NCBI RefSeq assembly: GCF_037975245.1
Contig: NC_092566.1
Span: forward strand, 17,829,001-17,893,000
Direction of reading: 5' to 3'
Source of the DNA: Apostichopus japonicus
Taxonomy: Eukaryota; Echinodermata; Holothuroidea; Aspidochirotida; Stichopodidae
DNA length: 64,000 nt
A program made the position numbers and the translations under genes. Of this stretch, positions 54,732 to 64,000 are shown piece after piece; position 1 is the stretch's first letter, and each line of letters opens with the position of its first letter. Below the pieces are notes generated by a model. The model worked only from the letters and a program-made list of their open reading frames with translations, searched no databases and had not been told where the DNA came from.

Positions 54732-56858
54732 CAGTGGCGGAGCTAGGGGTATTGGTCGGGGGGGGGGGTGAGAATGGTCTGTAGGGCGCTTTCGACACTA
54801 TCTAAGCGGAGTGCACCACAGGTTGGCGCGGAGCTTACATAAAGTTTTTGAGTAAAGATACTCCCTAGATCGCCGGAAATGACCCTTTCCCGGCCTTGCT
54901 AATTTGCAGATAAACGAAGAATAAATAGGTGTCATCGCCATTTGTGACAACTCGGAAGTTTATATGGGTGTTGAAAGTACATGCGCTTGATCATCACAAT
55001 CCCTGTGGTATCTTTATGAGTGCTCATGTTTCGTAGCCCTGACACAATGTCTGTTGAGCCTATTAGGTAACCTGGACCTGTAAATGCCAACAATACAGTG
55101 GCGTAGCCAGGATTCAGTGGGGGGCGCTGGGGGGGCTTGACCATTTCCTGGGAGGGCCATCTTGTTACTATCTAAGCGGGGCGCCACCATGTGTTGGCGC
55201 GCAGCGTACCGAAATTTTTAGCTAAAAAGGCCTCCTAGATCGTCGGAAATGATATTCCCAAGCCTTGTAAGCAGGGACGTCAATCCGATTTGAAACGGCC
55301 ATGGGGGGGGGGGGACGTAATCGATTCGAGTATTCCGGCCGGCGCAAGTACTATCTAAGCGGAGCGCCACCATCGGTTGGCGCACAGCATACGAAGAAAA
55401 TTTCAGATTTCAATATCTGCCAGATCGCTGGATATGGCACTTGCCAGGCTGGATAGCAGCCATCTAGTTGCGTGATTTCGGGAGAAATTTACAAATTCGT
55501 CACTCAGGAAATCTGCAATAAAGTTCATGCGGCCTTAATTTTTGGTGGATTATTTCTGTTATTAGTGATTCCAATTGACATCAACATTAGAACCCAGAGC
55601 AATTTGACAAATGATGCGGCGAACTGGAAACCCCAGCCCCATTTTGCCCTATGTTGCAGGATAGAATACCCCTCATTTGTTCAAACCCATGGCAACTAAC
55701 AATCTGTGAATACATTTACTTCGAAATGGGCACATTATATTGCACCAAGTCGGTCAAGAAATGACCATAGGGCCTCAGATATAGGCTATAGGAACGATGC
55801 CCCAAAACGTCCCCGGACATACTATAGGCGAAGGAAGCTATCCGCCGCTACTGCATGTGCGTTTCTCGAATTGCCGTCCTGGGAGTCATACCACAAAATT
55901 GTGAGTTTGACACCGGCATTGACATTTTTCGACAAATCTGCAAATTGCGCGTGGAAAATAAGGAAAGATTGACTGGGCTTTCAGCCAAGTAACATACTGA
56001 ATGACCGAACTATATGTCAAACTGACATGATCAAAGATTGCGTCTGAAACAGTATTAGGGTGATAGACTGATTCTCAGCGATAGTATTGTCTCCTTTCTT
56101 GAAAATTTGGTTTTTTAGCGGTTTTAAGAGAATCAGGGTACGTCCCAGAAGTGAAAACCCGACCTATCTATGCGTTATGTCACTTCCGGTTTTCCACAAC
56201 TATAGCCTACTGCCGGTCCGCGGTCGAAGGGTCGTTCATGAGTGGTCATCATGGATATTCGAAACCATTCAGACCAATCATATTTTTCGCACGTCATTTT
56301 TTTCGACACCCAAATTCCCAGTGAGGGCGACAAGCTTTCATGGGGGCGGTCGCCCCCCTCCCCACCCCCCCTTGGCTACGCCACTGCAACAATACCACAT
56401 CTGGGGGACGACATTTTGGCAGAAATATGTCATATAGTATTATGATAACTAAATTATACTGCTATAAATTGAAAAAGAAGCATACCTCAACGAACAATCA
56501 TTCATGACACATGGGAACATTCACATCCGACATGCACAAAAAGTGTTATCTGAGATTATTTCCTCCCCTTTGATTTCGAGAATCGATCAATCACCTTGTC
56601 CAAATCAAGTTGGTCTGCTCTATTGCGCTCCATTCTTGTAAGAGCAAGATTAGAGAGCCTAGCCTGACCCACCGGTTGATTGAATGTAGTTTTTTATTAG
56701 TTTTATCCTACTAAAACTTCAATAGGTAGATGAGAGCGCAATAAAAAAATCAATAATCGCGAATAGGTAAAAAGTGGTTAAAAGCTGAAAAGGGCGCCAG
56801 CAGTCAATTTGATTCCGCCCCCCCCCCCGGGCCCGACTGTGTGGACGCTCCGCCAATG
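54732..56858. mobile_element. hAT-like element (outer) with nested insertion
   Basis: Starts CAGTGGCGGAGCTAGGGG and ends GCTCCGCCAATG, with flanks ctttaacc (54724-54731) and cttttacc (56859-56866), seven of eight identical. Its two ends match the left and right parts of the 401-bp MITE at 15577-15977, so that MITE is a short member of this family. The outer element is split by 55096-56386. Confidence 0.75.
55096..56386. mobile_element. hAT-like element nested inside 54732-56858
   Basis: Starts CAGTGGCGTAGCCAGG and ends CTTGGCTACGCCACTG, with a perfect 8-bp target duplication caacaata (55088-55095, 56387-56394). 1291 bp, no transposase. Carries two copies of the ctaagcgg.gcgccacca hairpin module. 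Confidence 0.85.
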
Positions 56859-57174
56859 CTTTTACCAATGTATACCTATCACGGTTTCACTCACAGAGAC
56901 TGGCCAGCCCATAACCTATACAAGCCATGAATTTAGATCCATCAGGCTTAGGAAGCGTGTGACAAGTTAGGCTGGAAGACAGCAACCTGGTGACTCCTTT
57001 TGCGTTCATCAATGCGCCAAAGTCCGAGGTATTCAGTGGCATTTCTTACACTACTCGTTGGCATTAAAAAATAAGTTGAATTTGACAAAATGGAACTTCC
57101 CGAGTTACGTAATTGCAACTCTAGATATGTTGTGGCAGTCAGGAGACTGGACGAATGACTGCATTTCACTCTAA

Positions 57175-57211
57175 TATAAAAGAGACCCTCTATTTCAGTT
57201 AAGATGGCGGC
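57175..57211 (+). promoter_or_regulatory. Candidate GST promoter: TATA, Inr and YY1-like site
   Basis: TATAAAAG at 57175-57182, an initiator-like TCAGTT at 57195-57200 and AAGATGGCGGC (YY1 consensus) at 57201-57211. A donor-like gtaagg at 57215 and acceptor-like actgcag at 57541-57547 would allow a short non-coding first exon. The TATA-to-Inr distance is a little short. Confidence 0.45.
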
Positions 57212-57574
57212 TTTGTAAGGAAGTTAAAGGAACAATTTTGTGGCGAATGTTCGGATTACGATAACTTTTCACTGATAAGGTGAGGGTCGATAATATGGCT
57301 AAGTGAAGAGTGCATTCATCCCACAATATCAGTTTACTCATTACACGTACTAGGCTTAGGGCCGTAGACTTGACACTTGTATTATGTGGAAGTCATGCGT
57401 CTAGTGTGGCAGTCATTATGTGTAAGTCATGCGTCTAGAGCATTATATGATATCATTGGTTGGTACCTAAAAAGTAAAAGTGCACATGTCGAATATTGCC
57501 CAGGTGCTTTGAGCATAGGCCTAATTCAACTTGTTGAAGTACTGCAGGCTACACTTACGATATCAGAAGCGAAA

Positions 57575-57707
57575 ATGTCGTCTTACAAGCTTATTTACTT
57601 TAACGGAAAAGGCAGAGCAGAGACAGCACGATTTATGTTTGCTGTCGCAAAGCAACAGTATGAAGATAAAAGAGTCTCAGGCGAAGAATGGGCAGAAGTG
57701 AAGAAAA
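57575..57707 (+). CDS. GST exon 1
   Basis: 44 codons plus 1 base. ATG in context gaaaatgtc, donor gtaatt. Reading MSSYKLIYFNGKGRAE then RFMFAVAKQQYED and EEWAEVKK. Start chosen because Tyr falls at residue 8, as in the family. Confidence 0.85.
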
Positions 57708-60700
57708 GTAATTTTCAGTGTGTTAAACTAAACTTAACAAAGTAGACCTAGCCTAGGCCTATTAACTGTAACTTGTTAGGTAGCTAAACCAAACGTTAAA
57801 CTTAAGGATATATGCTAGGCATAATATAGCTTAGTACTACTATGGGGACTACTATTACTAGGCGAGTAGTACTAGGCTAGTAAGTACTAGTATAAGAAAT
57901 GTTGCTGTTAGTATGCCTAGCAAGTAGCAATTAGTAGCAGTGGTGGTCACAATGATAACTATTCTATCATTAAGGCAAAGTACTCAGTTATTCTCCGCAC
58001 ACAGTACTTTCTGCTGATTACTTTCCGCTGAAAAATTTCTTGTGCGGAATACATTTTTTTTCCAACTTACATGAACACTTTGTTATTCTTCAATTTTAGG
58101 ATACCAAATTCAGGATGATGAAAATAACATGAGAAAGTATCAAAGAATATCGATAAGGATGGTTAGACTGAGTTCATGTCAGGAAAGTTAAGCTGCTTAT
58201 AATTTACTGGAGGCATGGGTGTATGTAATTAGGGATTTCATAAAGAAGTATGTGGCGGTCGGCGTAAAAAGGCAAGAATAAAATATAAAGAATACAACAG
58301 GTTAATGAGAAAACACCACAAAAGATTCTCCCTAGGCCTAAACGATGAAACTTAGCTAGACCAAATTGTTACGGCAGCTCACCTTTTTCACCTTCACGCC
58401 ATATCTAAAATTTTCTACAACCGAATAAGGTGGCGCCGATTAACTAAAATTAATTATCACCGCCACTTGTACTAAATCATCATTCCTCTTCCGAACCTAA
58501 GCTATCCTAATAATAATCTAGTCTCGAAGCTAAATTCTATCCTGCTATACAGTCAAATTCTATCTTCTCCATCTTCCTTAATCATTTCAATGCACGCCTA
58601 ATCAGTTCAGTAAGCCATTCTGCTGTTTTTTTCCGCTGACAAGTTTGGTGTGCGGAAAGCACCGTTTTGTGTCAGCGGAAGTACTGTGTGCGGAGAATAA
58701 TGGTACTCGAGTCAAGGCTCTTGTCAGTAGGAATTAGGATGTAGGCTAGGCCTAGCTTGTGTAAGCTGAGCAGTACTATTACATGTTGTTAGGGGACATA
58801 CATTATATCCTGGGTAACAGTCCAAAGTAACAGTCAATGATAGCCCACTTACAAAGTTAGGTCAATTTAGGGCATAGCTAGTGTTGGCCCCAAGATATTG
58901 CACAAGTAGCCTAGTTTTGGGTCATTTTCTGGGCCTACAACTAACTAGTGACTTGATGTCCTGTAATTCTGAGAAGACTCCCCAGGGCCAGGATTCATGT
59001 GAATTTGCCCCTGCTGCCATTTTCTGTTCCCTGATCATGTAACTTTGGACTAGCTACCACTAGAATTGCAAATAGCCCTGGATAAGTCTTTAACAGATTG
59101 TGGTCCTTTGCATAAAAACAGCTTTTACGTAACTCAGGGCCTTCTCTGATAATTTCACAAGTGGGGGTGGGAAATTTTTTTGTAAAACAGGGCCTTGAAG
59201 AGTGATAGTGTCAGAACTTCAGAAGTGTAGGCCTAGTACTGTTTTGTCCCCTGATGGGCTATGGGGGTATAGTGCAGCAATTGACTGGGAGTGCAAGGAG
59301 TGACTGTAAGCTGTATGGTTTAGACTTTTAAGTACTAAGTTACCATTCTGCCAGTGTTTGTGTATTTCTTTCAATGCCTAAAGCTCATTAATATAGTTTG
59401 GAATCTATTCTTCCATGTTCTGTTCACTACCTCCACAGGTCTTCTGTTTGGGCAGGTGCCTGTTCTGGAAGTTGACGGAGTGCAGCTTACACAGAGTTGT
59501 GCCATCAATCGTTTCTTGGCAAAGAGGCTGAGTAAGTCAACAGTATTTTGTGAAAGTCTATGATCTCCAAGTTGAAAAAGCATTGTCAATGTTTAAAGGC
59601 ATTGAAGACTCGCCTCAAACCACATGCCGTCCTGTGAAAAAGTTAACTTTCCGTTGCTTGCAAGTGAAGTTTTTCTCTTGTCGCTACAAAACGCAGACTG
59701 TAATGAAACGTGATATCCTTGTTATCTTTAGCTGGACCTGAGAGGTCAATCGCTGTATCGTTCGTACACTGGGCTGTGGGTATTGACCGCAGCTGTATGT
59801 ACTGACTGTACACTAGTGTCTAATTACCGAAGGTAGCAAGCTGTGTGTGTTTTTTCTGGGATCGATGGTGGTGTTTAACACTTCTGTTACACCTCATTCG
59901 AAACTAGGTCAGATTACCGGAATCAGATGTTTCTTTGTGCGCGAGTCTTCACTCCCTTTAAGGTGGAAAATGCTCACAAAATGGCAGGCATTGTTCTTTA
60001 AAGCAGTAATTTTGAGTTTGTTGCCAGGTGTGATGAGGTATATCGTTCCCAAATAGATTTCCCGTCCCATCTCTTGTAAATGTGTTAGTGTAGATGTCTG
60101 CTTGATTAAACATAGCTCAAGCCAAATCTGTTATCCAGTAAAGTAAGTACTCTTCTAACTCATGAAGCAAAACCATAATTGAATAATCCCATTTAATCTT
60201 GGTCGAGTGGCACTCATTGCATACATGTGTAGGCTGCTACACTACTATGTCGTTGTTTATCATTGACCTGAATGGCCCAGCAAAGATAAATCAATGAGTG
60301 AAATGCAACACCCGTGAGCCAGTGAATTGCATTATTACAGGGATACTGACTTGTACTGTGTCTGCAAACTGGGCAGTCTTGTGGGTTAATTGACCAGGTT
60401 TCTATTGGGAGACTTTCATGTAAAGCAGGGGGGAGGTGGGGAAGGGGGTGGAGGTCTGTGCATTCCTACCTCTGCCCTGCTTTTCAACCCTCACACTAAA
60501 ATACAAGATAATTACCCAAGGTAGGCCTAAGAACATCCTTGCATCTAGATTTACTTACACCCGCTATGTGGGAGATGGCTTTAATGACCCCCGGGAACAC
60601 ACCACCTTCTATACAATATTTAATCCTGGATCTGTCTCTGACATTATGTGTAATACTGGATCAAGCTACAGGTTATTTTCTCGTACATTACCTGAGTTTC

Positions 60701-62829
60701 CTCAGAAAGGACCCCGCTGTTATTTTCAAAAGTCGGGTGTCACATTTATATACGATCTTCCTTGCTTGGCTGATTTCCTGCTCACCCAGTCAAATAGTTT
60801 TGACTTTAAACTTTCCCAAACACAGGCTGGGTGGTTACATACAGTATAGAATAAATGATGTCACTGTTTGAGATACATGTGCTGTATTTATCTGGACAAT
60901 GAACTCACCAATAATCCAGGACCTTTGTTTTCACATGAGATGCTCATGTCACTTGACAAGGGTACTTTTAACTTTTAACTCAGCTGCTGTCCAGTATGAA
61001 ATTTCCGAAGTCAATAATTACGGGAACAGAAGGCAAAACCAGATGTGGTACTTACAGATATAGCAGGGGCGGATTCAGGATTTGTGACGGGGGGGGGTCT
61101 GACTGGTCCAGCCGTGCCTGAACGTAAGACTACCTAAGCGGAGCGCCACCATCGGTTGGCGCGGAGCGTATCTGAAAATTTTTGGCTTTACAAACCCCCC
61201 AGATGGCCGGAAACGGCACTTCCCGAGCATTCTAAGCTGCATGTACCTAGCCTGAAAATATGGATCTCCTGTCTGCAATTTCTCAATTGATGAGAAAAAA
61301 ACAATCTATGAAATATGGTAATACATATCAGATGAGTTGAGATGATACAAAAATCATAATGCCTTTAGCCCCCAATCCCCCTCCCGTTCCGTCACCACTG
61401 TTTGATGCAGGGCCGGATCCAGGATTCTGGAAGGTTGAGGGGTTTGGCCTCCAGTGATCCTAGGGTCTAAGGGGAGTGGGTTTCCCCATTGTGAAACACT
61501 TGAATATTTAAGTACAACAGGGAACCCCCTTCAATTTAGCCATGCAAAGCACCTCTCTCTTTTCTTTTCTCTTTTTTTTTTTTTTTTTTTGGCCAAGAGC
61601 GGGGGGTCCGGACCCCCTGGACCCCCCTCTGGATCCGCGCCTGTATAGTACGCATAAATGGACACACTGTCATTCTTATGCCATCATACAATATGACTTA
61701 GGAATCATAGAGTCCTACAAAATGTTGCATGTTGACACACATTTACATGCATTTCGTATTAAAAGTCATTAAAAATATCGAAACTTCACACCCGTGAGCA
61801 TTCTGTGGTCAGTTCAGACGTTTAAATGCATGTGCACTGAATTTCTTACAATTATTCGTTTGTGACACAGAAAGTATGTATTTAAAGTTGCAGTACTTAC
61901 TTGTGACCGTGCATTCTAGATCAATCCGTAAAGTTTCAAAGCATCGCCCTCTATGATTGGCAAGTTGTTCTTTGTACCACCTACAAAATACAGGTTATAT
62001 TGAAAAGCTTGTTTGTTTGGTCATTACTGCCGATACCTTAATTGATGAACTGAAGGCGTCTCTCCCCGGTGTGAAACTGAAACTTGAATTCCTGGAAAAT
62101 GACGCATCACTGATTAACCAAGGCTTTGAACTGCTAACACAATAGATGCCTTCAATAACAGTTAATAAAATAGTCACAGTAGTTCGTTTATTAGTGTCAT
62201 CATTCTCGGTTTGAATAATGTCATGACACTTTGGCAAAATACACTATCATACAGAAGATAGCTACTGTACAATACTACACTGTGTGTCATTGAGATGTAT
62301 AAAGTATTTGTGTAAAAGTAAGTTGGCCTGACGTTTCGATCCTAGCAGGATCTTCTTCAAAGGCTAAATGACAAGTAACAGTAACAGAAGGAACAAAAAC
62401 ACGCACAGACACAGACAGGTTTCTCTCTTTCTTCTCTCCATCCCCTGTCTACTAATCCCCTTACATCTATCTCTTTGTGTTCACCATGCTCATTAACCTG
62501 TCTGTATTCTGTGCGTGTTTTTGTCCCTTCTGTTAAGTGCTGTTACTTGTCATTTAGCCTTTGAAGAAGATCGGGCTAGGATCAAAACGTCAGGCCAACT
62601 TACTTTTACACATTCTCTTACACAGGCTCTCTAGTAGATAAGCAGTTTGCTAACAGTTTTTTTTTATTTTGTATAAAGTATTTATAATTGATGACGTCGT
62701 TCTTTTGAAATAGATCTCTATGGCAACGATGACATGGAGGCAGCCAAGATCGATCAGGTCTGCGAGGCTCTGGTAGATCTTGGAATTGTTTTGAGAGATT
62801 GTCTTCATGAGCAGGATGAAGACAGAAAA
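57575..62829 (+). CDS. Sigma-class glutathione S-transferase (3'-partial, 3 exons in window)
   Basis: Three exons join in frame to 57575-57707, 59439-59531 and 62714-62829. The product has a complete GST thioredoxin-like N-terminal domain and the start of the helical C-terminal domain. The fold matches sigma GSTs (hematopoietic prostaglandin D synthase, S-crystallin): YKLIYFNGKGRAETARF with catalytic-type Tyr8, then FGQVPVLEVDG and TQSCAINRFLAKRL for glutathione binding. The soluble enzyme conjugates glutathione to electrophiles or isomerises prostaglandin H2; substrate cannot be told from sequence. The remaining roughly 90 residues must lie beyond 64000. No link to the upstream receptor is evident. 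Confidence 0.85.
57708..59438. other. GST intron 1
   Basis: 1.7 kb, with the TIR element at 57985-58702; otherwise many short ctaggc/agtacta repeats (57750-57960) and no gene. Confidence 0.6.
57985..58702. mobile_element. TIR element with 5-bp TSD in GST intron 1
   Basis: The left end CAGTTATTCTCCGCACACAG is matched by the inverted right end CTGTGTGCGGAGAATAATG; gtact flanks both (57980-57984, 58703-58707). About 718 bp, no transposase. Confidence 0.7.
59439..59531 (+). CDS. GST exon 2
   Basis: 31 codons, phase 1/1, between cctccacag and gtaagt. Reading SLLFGQVPVLEVDGVQLTQS then CAINRFLAKRL: the cis-Pro loop (VPVLE) and the QS glutathione contact. Confidence 0.9.
   Translation, partial: VFCLGRCLFWKLTECSLHRVVPSIVSWQRG
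61064..61643. mobile_element. TIR element with 5-bp TSD, possibly composite
   Basis: Starts CAGGGGCGGATTCAGG and ends CTGGATCCGCGCCTG, flanked by tatag (61059-61063, 61644-61648). A second similar start (cagggccggatccagg) at about 61409 suggests a nested or fused pair. It carries the ctaagcggagcgccacc hairpin module at 61134-61170. Confidence 0.65.
62311..62610. repeat. Foldback element (about 300 bp)
   Basis: Outer arms tgtaaaagtaagttggcctg and caggccaacttacttttaca are exact inverts, and the inverted match continues for over 100 bp per side including an inner gcacagacacagacaggtt / aacctgtctgtattctgtgc pair. The direct repeat tgtataaagtattt lies on both sides (about 62297 and 62672). Confidence 0.75.
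62714..62829 (+). CDS. GST exon 3
   Basis: 38 codons plus 2 bases, phase 1/0, between ttgaaatag and gtaggt. Reading NLYGNDDMEAAKIDQVCEAL then VDLGIVLRDC and EQDEDRK, the first helices of the sigma GST C-terminal domain (the usual xLxGxxxxExAxxD motif). Confidence 0.85.
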
Positions 62830-64000
62830 GTAGGTGTCTGTGTTCTTTACAGGGATATTCGAGACGAAAATGTATAGATGATGATTATTATGATTTTTGT
62901 CTGATGAAAAAGAAACATATATCCTAAGCGTCCTGGTGAAATTTGCAATTCAGTTTCAATTACTGCGGACCATTTTGTTTTTGGAGATAAAAAAAAAAAT
63001 TGAACATTTGCACGATTTTTACCAAGTGTGAACTGGAAAGCAAGACCAGTGTCAGTTGGAAGTCTGACCCCGTGACCTCGAAGAATGATCAACGATCACG
63101 CATATCATTAAATTTGAATTTGCCCGCATTTAACGTAAAGTCGGTCCTACGTTTCACTCACAGAATTTACAGACATTGATAGTTTACAACTTACCGGAAC
63201 CTCAGAGAATGGATTAAAAGTAATTCCGATGTATGGCAGGACAAAGATACCCGAGAAAAAATCAACGAAAACCTATGAAACAACGATTGCAATCCAACTT
63301 CGTCCTCGCACATGTATTCCTAACTGACACAAAATAGGTCAAAACGAACCAACGAAAGAGAGTTACAGCAAAAAAGTTCTCCCATTTGTGGATCTTGTAC
63401 TCTCCTACATGATGCTGTAAAGTTTCGGTGAAATGGTTGTCTAAGACGGCCAGTCACAAAACGATTACCTCGACTCGGCGATTTTGTTGCTGTCGCCGCC
63501 ATTTTGAAATTAGATAGACTTTCGCCAAGCCGTTTTCATGCTATGGGCTACTACCGACAAGACTTCACTCAAATCGTTTTCAATGTAGTGGAACCCATTC
63601 CTTTAGTGTACGGTCTATTAGGAATGTTAGGTTTTGTGGCGTGAAATTAAGTAATAAAAGTTGTGCTAAGGTTTGGAAGAAATTTTGTCCCAAACTCTAA
63701 TATATGATTAGGTAAAATGTGAAATTACTGAGAGCTGCGTATGGGAGGGGTAAGAGAGACAAAATGGGGGAGGGGGCAAGGGAGATGGTGTTTCCTTTCT
63801 AGCTAAATTAATGGTGGTAACTATTAAGGTAACACAAATTTTCCTGAGTCTGTTGTCAAAACTGAAGGGGTCATACCACATGTCGAATATACAAAGGTAA
63901 CATGGCCTAGGCCAAACCTTATTTCTAGTTGCTTTCTAAGGAACTTCCAACAATACCAAATGATTTATACTTACCCACTTACCATAATTCCACAGTAGCC
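62830..64000. other. GST intron 3 (to window end)
   Basis: No further GST exon or other gene recognised before the end of the window. Confidence 0.5.

Larger units (their letters stand above)
59532..62713. other. GST intron 2
   Basis: 3.2 kb. Holds the TIR element 61064-61643 and the foldback 62311-62610. Open stretches at 60436-60871 and 61957-62145 have no recognised domain and are not needed for the GST frame. Confidence 0.6.

Noticed and set aside
60436-60871. Overlapping open frames in GST intron 2
   Set aside because: No homology recognised and not needed for the GST reading frame.
61957-62145. Possible extra GST exon or small gene
   Set aside because: GST exons 2 and 3 already join in frame with correct phase; the stretch resembles no GST part and lacks a fitting acceptor/donor pair.

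Overview
The window is animal nuclear DNA: AT-rich, intron-rich and full of minisatellites and DNA transposons. Gene content (Calx-beta, EGF, SEA and transmembrane modules; a sigma-class glutathione S-transferase) and repeat style suggest a marine invertebrate deuterostome, perhaps an echinoderm of sea-cucumber type. That placement is inference. No bacterial, CRISPR or rRNA features were seen. All recognised genes are on the + strand.

Positions 116-51771 hold the 3' part of one large gene, of which I resolve 35 coding exons (5858 coding bases, about 1950 residues; the N-terminus lies upstream of the window). The order is: 11 Calx-beta domains, each split over a short exon (about 36 codons) and a long exon (about 83 codons); a Thr-rich linker; six EGF-like domains, several calcium-binding; a SEA-like domain on two exons; an EGF on two exons; then a transmembrane helix and an acidic cytoplasmic tail ending at 51771. 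Exons up to the sixth EGF are phase 1 at both ends, so any exon pair can be duplicated without breaking frame. The protein should be a type I cell-surface adhesion or matrix receptor; no orthologue name is claimed.

Nine of the 11 Calx-beta domains lie in three tandem genomic units (about 1064-13716, 13717-24512 and 24513-33978), each with six exons and the same intronic minisatellites of 12, 49 and 81 bp. Shared sequence differences and presence/absence of two transposon insertions show that the third unit arose by a recent unequal exchange. Its breakpoint lies in the intron between the fourth and fifth exon of a unit. Exons of units 1 and 2, or 2 and 3, are identical on either side of that point, so an assembly artefact must also be considered.

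The introns and the 3' region carry many TIR elements with visible target-site duplications: a 3.5-kb TA-flanked element with dense TATCGTG/CACGATA subterminal motifs, a TTAA-flanked element, 8-bp-TSD hAT-like elements (one nested in another), 6-bp- and 5-bp-TSD elements, a 2.4-kb TTA-flanked Harbinger-like element and a tRNA-derived SINE.

From about 57175 a second gene begins on the same strand, a sigma-class GST (prostaglandin-D-synthase/S-crystallin family). Its first three coding exons (57575-57707, 59439-59531, 62714-62829) are inside the window; the rest of its C-terminal domain lies beyond 64000. A TATA/Inr/YY1-like promoter is visible upstream. The two genes show no functional link beyond adjacency.
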